This document shows positions 18,102 to 26,736 of a stretch of DNA of 64,000 nt, one piece after another. Numbering within the stretch: position 1 is the first letter of the stretch; the number at the start of each line of letters is the position of its first letter. The notes below the pieces were generated by a model. It was not told the DNA's origin. It did no database searches and saw only the letters and a program-made list of their open reading frames with translations. The stretch comes from Chenggangzhangella methanolivorans (GTDB lineage Bacteria; Pseudomonadota; Alphaproteobacteria; Rhizobiales; Methylopilaceae). Position numbers and translations under genes: made by a program. The DNA is taken from positions 3,796,501 through 3,860,500 of the forward strand of contig NZ_CP081869.1 in assembly GCF_019797865.1 (NCBI RefSeq). Direction: 5' to 3'.

Positions 18102-18352
18102 CGAGACCGAACGGCGAATCCGACGCGCGGCCCAGGGGCCGCGCGTCGCCTGCCTCATCGCCTCGTCGCGAAGCTTTGATGGCCGCTGCGTGCGGGGCCG
18201 GGGCCCTAGACCCTCCAATTTTGCATTCATAATTATCACAAATCACTGCTTGGCGCGTGCATAGTGATCGGCGGATCGAGGAATTCGATCGTCGATCCCG
18301 ATGCGCCGGCGACCGCATGACCGGCGCTCCACAAGCATTTGGGAGACGGACC
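18102..18352 (+). promoter_or_regulatory. intergenic region ahead of the ketopantoate-reductase-like gene
   Basis: No gene is seen. It contains an AT-rich patch at 18217-18245 with the shared operator-like motif, and GGGAGACGG at 18341-18349 as ribosome site. Confidence 0.45.
18219..18230 (-). promoter_or_regulatory. putative GntR operator, copy 4
   Basis: TTTTGCATTCAT is the reverse complement of ATGAATGCAAAA, as at 3593-3608 and 8340-8355. It lies 123 bases before the ATG of the ketopantoate-reductase-like gene, in one of the few AT-rich patches of the region. Confidence 0.55.
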
Positions 18353-19410
18353 ATGAGCGGCCGATACAAGATCCTGATCCTCGGGGCGTCCTACGGATCG
18401 CTGCTCGGACAAAACTGCTCCTCGCCGGAAACGACGTCACGCTCGTGTGCCTGCCCGCCGAGGCCGAGCTCATCAACGCCGAGGGCGTACGCATCCGCAT
18501 GCCGCTGAAGCGCGAACGGGTCGAGGTCGACACGCGCAAGGCGCCCGGAAAGCTCTCCGCCGCGGGTCCCGACGCGGTCGATCCGGCGAAGTTCGATCTC
18601 GTGTGCCTTGCGATGCAAGAGCCGCAATATCGCTCGCCCGGCGTCCGCGAGCTGCTCGCGCGCATCGGCCGCGCCAAGGTTCCGGCGATGTCGATCATGA
18701 ACATGCCGCTGCCCTATCTCGCGCGGCTGCCGGGCGTCGACGTCCGCTCGATCGGCGCCGCTTCTGCCGATCCGTCCGTCTGGGCGCCGGTCAGCCCCGA
18801 GCTTCTCACCCTGTGCAGCCCGGACCCGCAGGCGTTCCGGCCGCAAGGGCAGCCCTCAAACGTGCTGCAGGTCTCGCTGCCCACGAACTTCAAGGCGACG
18901 CGCTTCGAGCAGGACGCCCACACCAAGATCCTGCGCGACCTCGAGGCGGGCGTCGACGCGGTGCGCTGGCCGGCGGGCTCGGACGTCGAGCTGCCGGTGA
19001 AGCTCAGGGTGCATGAGAGCGTGTTCGTGCCGCTCGCCAAATGGGCGATGCTGCTCACCGGCAACTATCGCTGCGTGACGCCGCAGGGTCCGCGCGCGAT
19101 CCGCGACGCGGTCCATTCGGACATCGAGGCCTCGCGCGCCGTCTACGCCTGGGTCCGAGACGTCTGCGTCGCGCTTGGCGCGCAGGAAAGCGATCTGGTG
19201 CCCTTCGAGAAATACGCAAACGCGGCGAAGGGGCTGTCGAGCCCGTCCTCGGCCGCGCGGGCGCTGTTCGCCGGCGCGCAGAACATCGAGCGGGTCGACA
19301 AGCTCGTGCAGACGCTTGCGGCGCAGAGGGGGATGCGGAACGAGACGCTCGACGAAACCGTCGCGCTGATCGACGCGCGGCTCGAACAAAACCGCCGCGC
19401 CGCGGCTTGA
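18353..19410 (+). CDS. ketopantoate reductase-family (ApbA/PanE-like) dehydrogenase, frameshifted
   Basis: The N-terminus MSGRYKILILGASYGSLLG is a Rossmann dinucleotide-binding motif, followed after one lost base (about 18408) by KLLLAGNDVTLVCLPAEAE. The segments VCLAMQEPQY and a helical C-terminal domain (about 190-350) fit the ketopantoate reductase/6-phosphogluconate-dehydrogenase-like fold. At about 350 residues it is longer than PanE (about 300) and lacks the standard PanE C-terminal motifs, so pantothenate synthesis is unlikely; reduction of a keto or imino acid is more likely. The operator-like site upstream links it to the hydroxyaspartate regulon. Specific activity is unknown. Confidence 0.6.
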
Positions 19411-19434
19411 ATATGAATTCAAAATGACACGGGT

Positions 19435-19469
19435 CCCGGGCCGGACGCCGCGACGGCGCCCGGCCCGGG
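19435..19469 (-). terminator. strong hairpin between convergent genes
   Basis: CCCGGGCCG (19435-19443) pairs with CGGCCCGGG (19461-19469), with an inner CGCCG/CGGCG stem. It lies just after the minus-strand solute-binding gene. On that strand a TTTTGA stretch follows about 15 bases on, so it is a probable but not classical terminator. Confidence 0.5.
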
Positions 19470-19475
19470 CGAGGG

Positions 19476-20279
19476 TCAGGAGCCCTTGGCCTTCTCGGCC
19501 ATGCGCTTGGCGTAGTCGGTCGGGGCGATGCCCCACTTCTTCTCGAGCTCGACGATCTTGCCGGTCTTGAACCAGTCGTTGGTCGTGTCGGTCAGGAACT
19601 TCGCGAAGGCGGTCTCGCCGTGCTTCACGCCCATGATCCAGGGCGTCTCGAGAATGCCGGGCAGCGGCATGCCGTAGCCCTCGCTCCACTCGGCGTCGAG
19701 CAGCTTCCCCTGCACGAAGGTCTGGTCGTAGAGATAGCCGACGCACTCGCCCTGCTTCAGCGCGAAGAGCGGCTTCTCGGAGCCGTCGAAGGCCTTCACG
19801 GTCGCGCCGTACTTCGCCTCGACCTCCTTGTTGTAGAAGGCGCCCGAGGTGCCGCAGAGCGTCTTGCCCTTCAGCTCCTCCCAGTTCTTGAAGCTGGCCT
19901 TCTTGTTCATGAGCACGTTGACCGAGTCCGAATAGTATTGCGGGTCGATCGCGAGCACCGACTGACGGCGCTCGGGCTTGTCCGACATGGTCGCGACCAC
20001 GAGGTCGATCTTGCCCTGGTTCACGAACTCGATGCGGTTCGACGAGACCACCGGCACGATCTCGAGCTTCACGCCCAGCCGCTGGGCGATGTCGGCCGCC
20101 AGATCTGGCTCGATGCCCACCACCGCGCCGGACGTGTCGCGGAAGCCGAACGGCTTGTAGTCGGCCTTGATGCCCACGATCAGCGTCCCGCGCGCCTTGA
20201 TCGTCTCCATCACGTCGGCGGAAGCCGGGAGCGCCGCTCCGGCGAGCAGGAGGGCGGAAAGGGCTGCGATTTTGAGCAT
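19476..20279 (-). CDS. amino-acid-type ABC transporter solute-binding protein (SBP_bac_3 family)
   Basis: A 267-residue periplasmic protein with a signal peptide (MLKIAALSALLLAGAALPASA) and the family-3 binding fold: GTLIVGIKADYKPFGFRD, GIEPDLAADIAQRLGV, NRIEFVNQGKIDLVVATM, and the LKGKTLCGTSGAFYNK hinge. Such proteins bind polar amino acids or related acids. No ABC permease or ATPase is adjacent, so it is an orphan here. It diverges from the D-lactate dehydrogenase gene. Confidence 0.88.
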   Translation of the reverse strand: MLKIAALSALLLAGAALPASADVMETIKARGTLIVGIKADYKPFGFRDTSGAVVGIEPDLAADIAQRLGVKLEIVPVVSSNRIEFVNQGKIDLVVATMSDKPERRQSVLAIDPQYYSDSVNVLMNKKASFKNWEELKGKTLCGTSGAFYNKEVEAKYGATVKAFDGSEKPLFALKQGECVGYLYDQTFVQGKLLDAEWSEGYGMPLPGILETPWIMGVKHGETAFAKFLTDTTNDWFKTGKIVELEKKWGIAPTDYAKRMAEKAKGS

Positions 20280-20530
20280 GTCGAGGTCCTGTTGTGTCCG
20301 GCGAAGGGCGCCGCGGCCCTGGCACGCAAGCGATATGCCACTTTGGTCGTATCCTGCTTCACGTTTGATCCAGCCCAGGGCGGCCTGCGTCGATCCCTCA
20401 GCTGGTCCATTTTGAGGGAGCTACGCGTTCCTGAGGGGCCCCGTCTGCGGACATGCGGGTCGCATTCCGCGTCAATCGTGGTTTTATCGCGCAGCGGCGC
20501 GCCAAGACGCCGCACGGAGGAGGAAGCGTC
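20280..20530 (+). promoter_or_regulatory. divergent intergenic region between solute-binding protein and dld
   Basis: No gene is seen in these 251 bases. The only clear signal is the GGAGGAGGAAG ribosome site at 20517-20527 ahead of dld. The TGAATGCAAA motif is absent, so these two genes are probably not under the same regulator. Confidence 0.4.
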
Positions 20531-22292
20531 ATGTCTGGCCATCACGCGCCGGATGCGCCGTCGCGCGCCGAGCTGCTGAACCGCCTGACAGGCGTCGTCG
20601 GAAGCGCCGACGTCCTGACCTCGGACGCCGAGACCCGCCGCTACGTCAAAGGCTTCCGCTATGGCGGCGGCCCGGTGGCCGCGGTGGTGCGGCCGGGCTC
20701 GCTCGTCGAGATGTGGGCGGGCTCTCAACGTGATCGTCGAGGCCGGGCGCGCGGCGATTTTCCAGGCGGCCAACACCGGGCTCACGGGCGGCTCGACGCC
20801 CTGGGGCGACGACTATGACCGCGAGATCGTGCTGGTCAGCGTCATGCGGCTCAAGGGCGTCCACCTGATCGAGGAGGGCCGCCAGGTCTGCTGCCTGCCC
20901 GGCGCGACGCTCGACTCGCTCGAAAAGCTGCTGCGGCCGCTCGGGCGCGAGCCGCATTCGGTGATCGGGTCGTCCTGCATCGGCGCCTCGGTGCTCGGCG
21001 GCGTCTGCAACAATTCCGGCGGCTCGCTGATCCAGCGCGGGCCCGCCTACACCGAGATGACGCTGTTCGCCGAAGTCCGCGAGGACGGTTCGGTGGCGCT
21101 CGTGAACCATCTCGGCTTCGATCTCGGCGAGGATCCGGAGGAGCTTCTTTCTCGCGTCGAGCGGGGCGATCTGCCGGCCCCGCAGCCCAGCAACGCCTGG
21201 GCGTCGGACCGCGAATACGCGAGCCATGTCCGCGACGTCGACGCCGACACGCCCGCGCGCTTCAACGCCCATCCGCGTCGCCTGCGCGAGGCCTCGGGCT
21301 GCGCCGGAAAGCTCGCGGTGTTCGCGGTGCGGCTCGACACCTTCGCGGCCGAGACCGAGACCGCGGTGTTTTATGTCGGAACCAACGATCCCGCCGAACT
21401 GACCGAGATCCGGCGCCATGTCCTGGCGAGCTTCGAGACCCTGCCGATCGCCGCCGAGTACCTTCATCGCGAGGCCTACGACGTCGCGGCGAAATACGGC
21501 AAGGACACCTTCCTGTTCATCCAGAAGGCCGGCACGGACCGGATGCCGGCCTTCTTCAGCGCGAAAGCGCGTCGACGCGCTGACCGAGCGCCTGAAGCTC
21601 GGCGCCACGGTGTCGGACAGGCTGGCGCAGGCCGCCGCGGGCTGACGCCGCAGCATCTTCCGGCGCGCATGAACGGGTTCCGCGACGCCTACGAGCATCA
21701 CCTCATGCTGAAGATGGGCGGCGCCGGCGTGGCGGAGGCGCAGGCGTATTTGTCCGTGATCTTCCCCTCGAAGACCGGGCGATGTTCCGTTGCACGCCGG
21801 AGGAGGGCAAGGCCGCGTTCCTCCACCGTTTCGCGGTGGCGGGCGCCGCCAACCGCTACCGCGCGATCCATGCGCGCGAGGTCGAGGACATCGTCGCGCT
21901 CGACATCGCGCTGCGTCGCAACGACCGCGACTGGGTCGAGCGCCTTCCGGCCGAGATCGAGGCCAAGATCGAGAAGAAGCTCTATTACGGCCACTTCTTC
22001 TGCCGTCTTCCATCAGGATTACGTGGTCAAGAAGGGCCATGACTGCATCGCGGTCGAGCACGAGATGTGGAAGCTTCTCGACCAGCGCGGCGCGGAATAT
22101 CCGGCCGAGCACAATGTCGGCCATCTTTATCACGCCAAGCCCGCGCTCGCCGATTTCTACAAAAAGCTCGATCCGACCAACAGCCTCAATCCGGGGATCG
22201 GCCAGACGTCCAAATGTCGGCATTGGGGCTGCGCGGATGCGGACGTCGGCGGCCACGGCCCTAGATGCGTGCCCGCTGCTGCGGAAGTCTGA
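20531..22292 (+). CDS. dld: quinone-dependent D-lactate dehydrogenase (E. coli Dld type), frameshifted
   Basis: A flavoprotein of about 580 residues resembling E. coli Dld. It has an N-terminal FAD domain (YVKGFRYGGGPVAAVVRPGS, AANTGLTGGSTPWGDDYDRE, SCIGASVLGGVCNNSGGSL) and a C-terminal membrane-binding domain ending with AEHNVGHLYHAKPALADFYK and LDPTNSLNPGIGQTSK. It is interrupted near 20715, 21570, 21650-21780 and 22010; every piece aligns in order with the family. E. coli Dld oxidises D-lactate to pyruvate and feeds electrons to quinone at the inner membrane. The pyruvate dehydrogenase genes follow 111 bases on, which makes metabolic sense. With four breaks a real pseudogene cannot be excluded, although the same error pattern runs through the window. 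Confidence 0.8.
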
Positions 22293-22403
22293 CGGATGTT
22301 CAGCGATGCTTAGGCTAGCGTTCAGGCAGGACGCCGAATTCCACGGGCGCCGGGCATCGAGGCGGTCGCCCCCAAAGAGACAAGAACAGGCAGGGAGAGC
22401 CCG

Positions 22404-25088
22404 ATGATGGACCACGACGACGGAGACGCCCTCGAAGTCCAGGACTGGCTGGAGTCGCTCGAAGCGCTGAAGGAGCGGCGCGGCGAGGGCCGTGCGAGCC
22501 ACATCGTCGACGCCGTGCTCGAGGCGGCGCGGCGCGAGTGGCTCTACGTTCCCCAATCCCTGACGACGCCCTACCGCAACACGATCCCCGTCGCCGAGCA
22601 GCCGCAGCTTCCCGGCGACCGCGCGCTCGAGCGCAAGCTGCGCTCCATCATCCGCTGGAACGCGCTCGCCATCATTCTGCGCGCCAACAAGGAGAGCTCG
22701 GAACTCGGCGGCCACATCGCCAGCTTCCAGTCGGCCGCGACCCTCTACGACATCGGCTTCGGCCATTTCTGGCACGCGCCGACGGAGGGGCATGGCGGCG
22801 ACCTGATCTTCGTGCAGGGCCATTCCTCGCCCGGCATCTACGCCCGCGCCTTCCTCGAAGGACGCCTGACGGAAGAGCAGCTGCTCAACTACCGGCAGGA
22901 GACCGAAGGCAAGGGCATCTCGAGCTACCCCCATCCCTGGCTGATGCCGGACTTCTGGCAGTTCCCGACCGTCTCGATGGGCCTTGGGCCGCTGATGGCG
23001 ATCTATCAGGCGCGGTTTCTGAAATATCTCGAAAGCCGTGGATTTGCTGAAACAGCAAATCGCAAGGTCTGGGCCTTCATGGGCGACGGCGAGATGGACG
23101 AGCCGGAGTCGATGGGCGCGATCTCGCTCGCGGGCCGCGAAAAGCTCGACAACCTGATCTTCGTCATCAACTGCAACCTGCAGCGCCTCGACGGACCCGT
23201 GCGCGGCAACGGCAAGATCGTCCAGGAGCTCGAGAGCAACTTCCGCGGCGCCGGGTGGAACGTCATCAAGGTGCTCTGGGGCACCGGCTGGGACGCGCTG
23301 ATCGAGAAAGACAAGTCCGGCATGCTGCTGAAGCGCATGGAGGAGTGCGTCGACGGCGAGTACCAGACCTTCAAGTCGAAGAGCGGCGCCTATGTGCGCG
23401 AGCACTTCTTCGGGAAATACGAGGAGACCAGGGCCCTCGTCGCCGACATGAGCGACGACGACATCTGGAAGCTGACCCGCGGCGGCCATGACTCCGCGAA
23501 GGTGTTCGCGGCCTATGCGGCGGCGGTGAAGCACACGGGCCAGCCGACGCTCATTCTGCCGAAGACCGTCAAGGGCTACGGCATGGGCGAAAGCGGCGAA
23601 GGCCAGATGATCGCCCACCAGGCCAAGAAGATGACGGCCGGGGCGTTGAAGGGCTTCCGCGACCGTTTCCAGATCCCGGTGTCGGACGAGGACCTCGACA
23701 AGGTCCCCTTCATCAAGCTGCCCGAAGACGCGCCCGAGATGCAGTATCTGCGGGCCCAGCGCGCGGCGCTCGGCGGCTCGCTGCCGCAGCGGCGGCAGAA
23801 GTCCGAAGCGCTCGAGATCCCGGCGCTGTCGAGCTTCCAGCGCCTGCTCGACAACTCCGGCGAGCGCGAGATCTCGACCACCATGGCCTTCGTGCAGATG
23901 CTCGGAAGCCTCGTGCGCGACAAGCAGATCGGCAAGCGCATCGTGCCGATCGTGCCGGACGAGAGCCGCACCTTCGGCATGGAGGGCATGTTCCGCCAAC
24001 TCGGCATCTACTCGTCGGTCGGCCAGCTCTACCGGCCGGAAGACGCCGACCAGCTGATGTACTACCGCGAGGACAAGCAGGGGCAGGTGCTGCAGGAGGG
24101 CATCAACGAAGGCGGCGCGATGTCGAGCTGGATCGTGGCGGCGACGTCCTACAGCACGAACAACGTGCCCATGATCCCGTTCTACATTTTCTACTCGATG
24201 TTCGGACTCCAGCGCGTCGGCGACCTCGCCTGGCTCGCCGGCGACATGCGCGCCCGCGGCTTCCTGCTCGGCGGCACCGCCGGCCGCACCACGCTGAATG
24301 GCGAGGGCCTGCAGCACGAGGACGGGCACAGCCACGTCTTCGCGGCCGCGATCCCGAACTGCATCTCCTACGACCCGACCTTCGCGTATGAGGTCGTCAC
24401 GATTATCCGCGACGGCATGCGGCGGATGTATCAGGAGCAGGAGGACGTCTACTACTACGTCACCCTGATGAACGAGAACTACGCCCACCCCGGCATGGCC
24501 GAGGCCGCGGCGGGAGACGAGACCGAGGAGGGCATCCTTCGCGGGCTCTATCTGCTGCGCAAGGGCGAGCGCCAGGCGTCGGGCAAGACCGTCCAGCTCG
24601 TCGGATCGGGCACGATCCTGCGCGAGGTCATCGCCGCCGCCGAACTCCTCGAGAAGGACTTCGGGGTCGCGGCCAACATCTGGTCCGCCACGAGCTTCAA
24701 CGAGCTGCGCCGCGACGGCATGGCGGCGGAGCGCTGGAACATGCTGCATCCGACCGAGGATCGGCGGAAGAGCTGGGTCGAGGCCAAGCTCGGCGCGCAT
24801 GACGGGCCGGTGATCGCCTCGACCGACTACGTCCGCAACTACGCCGACCAGATCCGCGAATACGTGACCGCGGCCGGAAAGCGCTACGTCGTGCTCGGCA
24901 CCGACGGGTTCGGGCGCAGCGACTACCGGGTGAACCTCAGACGCTTCTTCGAGGTGGACCGCCACTATGTGGCGGTGGCCGCGCTGAAGGCGTTGGCGGA
25001 CGAGAACATGCTGCCCTCCTCCGTCGCCGCCGAAGCGATCGCGAAGTACGGGCTCGACCAGGGGCGCGCCGCGCCCTGGACGGTCTGA
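22404..25088 (+). CDS. aceE: pyruvate dehydrogenase E1 component, homodimeric AceE type
   Basis: An 894-residue, uninterrupted protein closely following E. coli AceE: NTIPVAEQPQLPGD near the start, GGHIASFQSAATLYDIGF, SSYPHPWLMPDFWQFPTVS, the thiamine-diphosphate motif GDGEMDEPESMG...NCNLQRLDGPV, YQTFKSKSGAYVREHFFGKY, NEGLQHEDGHSH-type GEGLQHEDGHSHVF and LGTDGFGRSD. It decarboxylates pyruvate and transfers the acetyl group to the lipoyl arm of AceF. Most alphaproteobacteria use the two-subunit PdhA/PdhB E1, so the AceE form is notable. It opens an aceE-aceF-lpd operon (24-base gap). Confidence 0.97.
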   Translation: MMDHDDGDALEVQDWLESLEALKERRGEGRASHIVDAVLEAARREWLYVPQSLTTPYRNTIPVAEQPQLPGDRALERKLRSIIRWNALAIILRANKESSELGGHIASFQSAATLYDIGFGHFWHAPTEGHGGDLIFVQGHSSPGIYARAFLEGRLTEEQLLNYRQETEGKGISSYPHPWLMPDFWQFPTVSMGLGPLMAIYQARFLKYLESRGFAETANRKVWAFMGDGEMDEPESMGAISLAGREKLDNLIFVINCNLQRLDGPVRGNGKIVQELESNFRGAGWNVIKVLWGTGWDALIEKDKSGMLLKRMEECVDGEYQTFKSKSGAYVREHFFGKYEETRALVADMSDDDIWKLTRGGHDSAKVFAAYAAAVKHTGQPTLILPKTVKGYGMGESGEGQMIAHQAKKMTAGALKGFRDRFQIPVSDEDLDKVPFIKLPEDAPEMQYLRAQRAALGGSLPQRRQKSEALEIPALSSFQRLLDNSGEREISTTMAFVQMLGSLVRDKQIGKRIVPIVPDESRTFGMEGMFRQLGIYSSVGQLYRPEDADQLMYYREDKQGQVLQEGINEGGAMSSWIVAATSYSTNNVPMIPFYIFYSMFGLQRVGDLAWLAGDMRARGFLLGGTAGRTTLNGEGLQHEDGHSHVFAAAIPNCISYDPTFAYEVVTIIRDGMRRMYQEQEDVYYYVTLMNENYAHPGMAEAAAGDETEEGILRGLYLLRKGERQASGKTVQLVGSGTILREVIAAAELLEKDFGVAANIWSATSFNELRRDGMAAERWNMLHPTEDRRKSWVEAKLGAHDGPVIASTDYVRNYADQIREYVTAAGKRYVVLGTDGFGRSDYRVNLRRFFEVDRHYVAVAALKALADENMLPSSVAAEAIAKYGLDQGRAAPWTV

Positions 25089-25112
25089 CGGCGACATTCG
25101 GAGGACAAGACG

Positions 25113-26720
25113 ATGAGCAATGCGATCGACATCGAAGTCCCGGACATCGGCGACTTCACCGACGTTCCCGTCATCGAAATCTTCGTGAAGCCCGGCGACT
25201 CCGTGAAGGCGGAAGACCCGCTGATCTCGCTCGAATCCGAAAAGGCCACGATGGACGTGCCGTCTCCTCGGACGGGCGTCGTCAAATCGGTCTCGATCAA
25301 GGTCGGCGACAAGGTCAGCGCCGGCGTCGTGATCATGCAGATGGAAGGCGAGGGGGCTCCGGCCGCCGCCGCCGAGGCGCCTGCGCGCACGAACCTCACC
25401 GCGCCGCCGCCGTCCGTCAGCGCGCCGACCGGCGTCGCCGAGGTGCGGGTGCCCGACATCGGCGACTTCAAGGACGTGCCGGTCATCGAGATCTTCGTGA
25501 AGCCGGGCGACGAGGTGAAGGCCGAGGATCCGCTGCTCGCGCTCGAAAGCGAAAAGGCCACGATGGACGTGCCCTCGCCGCTGTCGGGCAAGGTGCAGGA
25601 CATCCGCATCAAGGTCGGCGACAAGGTGAGCGAGGGCGCGGTCATTCTGACGCTCGCCTCCGGCGACGGGGCGGGCGTGACGGCCGCGACGCCGGCGCCC
25701 GCGGTGAGCGCCGCCGCGGCTGCGGCGCCGGCGGCTCCCGCGTCAGCGCCGGGCGGGGCGATCGACGAAAAGGCCTTCACGCTCGCCTACGCCAGCCCCG
25801 CGGTGCGAGGCCTCGCCCGTGAGAAGGGCGTCGACCTCGGCAAGGTGACCGGATCCGGCAAGCACGGCCGCATCACCCGCGAGGACGTCGAGGCCTTCGC
25901 CCAGGGAGGCGGGAAAGTCGGCGGCGCGGCGGCGCCCGCCAAGGCCGCGTCCGGTCCTGCGGCCTCCGGCGGCGGGATCGGGGGCGTCGACCTGCTCCCC
26001 TGGCCCAAGGTCGACTTCGCCAAATACGGGCCGGTCGAGCGCAAGGAGCTTAGCCGGATCAAGAAGATCTCCGGCGCAAACCTCCATCGCAACTGGGTGG
26101 TGATCCCGCACGTCACCAACCACGAGGAGGCCGACATCACCGACCTCGAGCAGTTCCGCGTCCGCATGAACAAGGAGCTGGAGAAGAGCGGCGTGAAGCT
26201 GTCGCTGCTGCCCTTCATGGTGAAGGCCGCGGTCTCGGCGCTGAAGAAGTTCCCCGAGTTCAACGCCAGCCTCGACGGCGACAGCCTCGTCTACAAGAAC
26301 TACTGGCACATCGGCTTCGCGGCCGACACGCCGAACGGTCTGATGGTCCCGGTGATCAAGGACGCGGACAAGAAGTCGATCCCCGAGATCGGCAAGGAGA
26401 TGAACGACCTCGCCAAGCTTGCGCGCGAGGGCAAGATCAAGCCCGCCGACATGCAGGGCGGGACGTTCTCGATCTCCTCGCTCGGCGGCCTCGGCGGCAC
26501 CTACTTCACGCCGATCATCAACGCGCCCGAAGTCGCGATCATGGGCGTGTGCAAGAGCTTCTGGAAGCAGCACTCCGCCGACGGCAAGAACTGGGAGGCG
26601 CGGCTGACGCTTCCTCTGTCCCTCTCATGGGACCACCGCGTGATCGACGGCGCCGCCGCCGCCCGCTTCAACACCCACTTCGCCGCTGTCCTCGCGGACA
26701 TGCGGCGCGTGCTGTTCTGA
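25113..26720 (+). CDS. aceF: dihydrolipoamide acetyltransferase (E2) with two lipoyl domains
   Basis: A 535-residue E2 protein. Two lipoyl domains carry ESEKATMDVPSP with lipoyl-lysines near residues 44 and 148 (E. coli AceF has three). Ala/Pro-rich linkers, a peripheral-subunit-binding domain (ASPAVRGLAREKGVDLGKVT...GRITREDV, about 228-265) and the catalytic domain with SWDHRVIDGAAAARF at the C-terminus follow. It passes acetyl groups to CoA and forms the core of the complex. The order matches AceE-type complexes of Beta- and Gammaproteobacteria. Confidence 0.96.
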   Translation: MSNAIDIEVPDIGDFTDVPVIEIFVKPGDSVKAEDPLISLESEKATMDVPSPRTGVVKSVSIKVGDKVSAGVVIMQMEGEGAPAAAAEAPARTNLTAPPPSVSAPTGVAEVRVPDIGDFKDVPVIEIFVKPGDEVKAEDPLLALESEKATMDVPSPLSGKVQDIRIKVGDKVSEGAVILTLASGDGAGVTAATPAPAVSAAAAAAPAAPASAPGGAIDEKAFTLAYASPAVRGLAREKGVDLGKVTGSGKHGRITREDVEAFAQGGGKVGGAAAPAKAASGPAASGGGIGGVDLLPWPKVDFAKYGPVERKELSRIKKISGANLHRNWVVIPHVTNHEEADITDLEQFRVRMNKELEKSGVKLSLLPFMVKAAVSALKKFPEFNASLDGDSLVYKNYWHIGFAADTPNGLMVPVIKDADKKSIPEIGKEMNDLAKLAREGKIKPADMQGGTFSISSLGGLGGTYFTPIINAPEVAIMGVCKSFWKQHSADGKNWEARLTLPLSLSWDHRVIDGAAAARFNTHFAAVLADMRRVLF

Positions 26721-26736
26721 GAGGGAGGGCGACGAG

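Noticed and set aside
19413-19424. ATGAATTCAAAA, one mismatch from the operator motif
   Set aside because: It lies between the 3' ends of two convergent genes, so a promoter role is unlikely, and it differs at the central G.
20646-25097. A 1483-codon open frame on the minus strand across dld and aceE
   Set aside because: It is antisense to aceE, is His/Arg/Asp-rich without any domain, and arises from the GC-rich third positions of the plus-strand gene.
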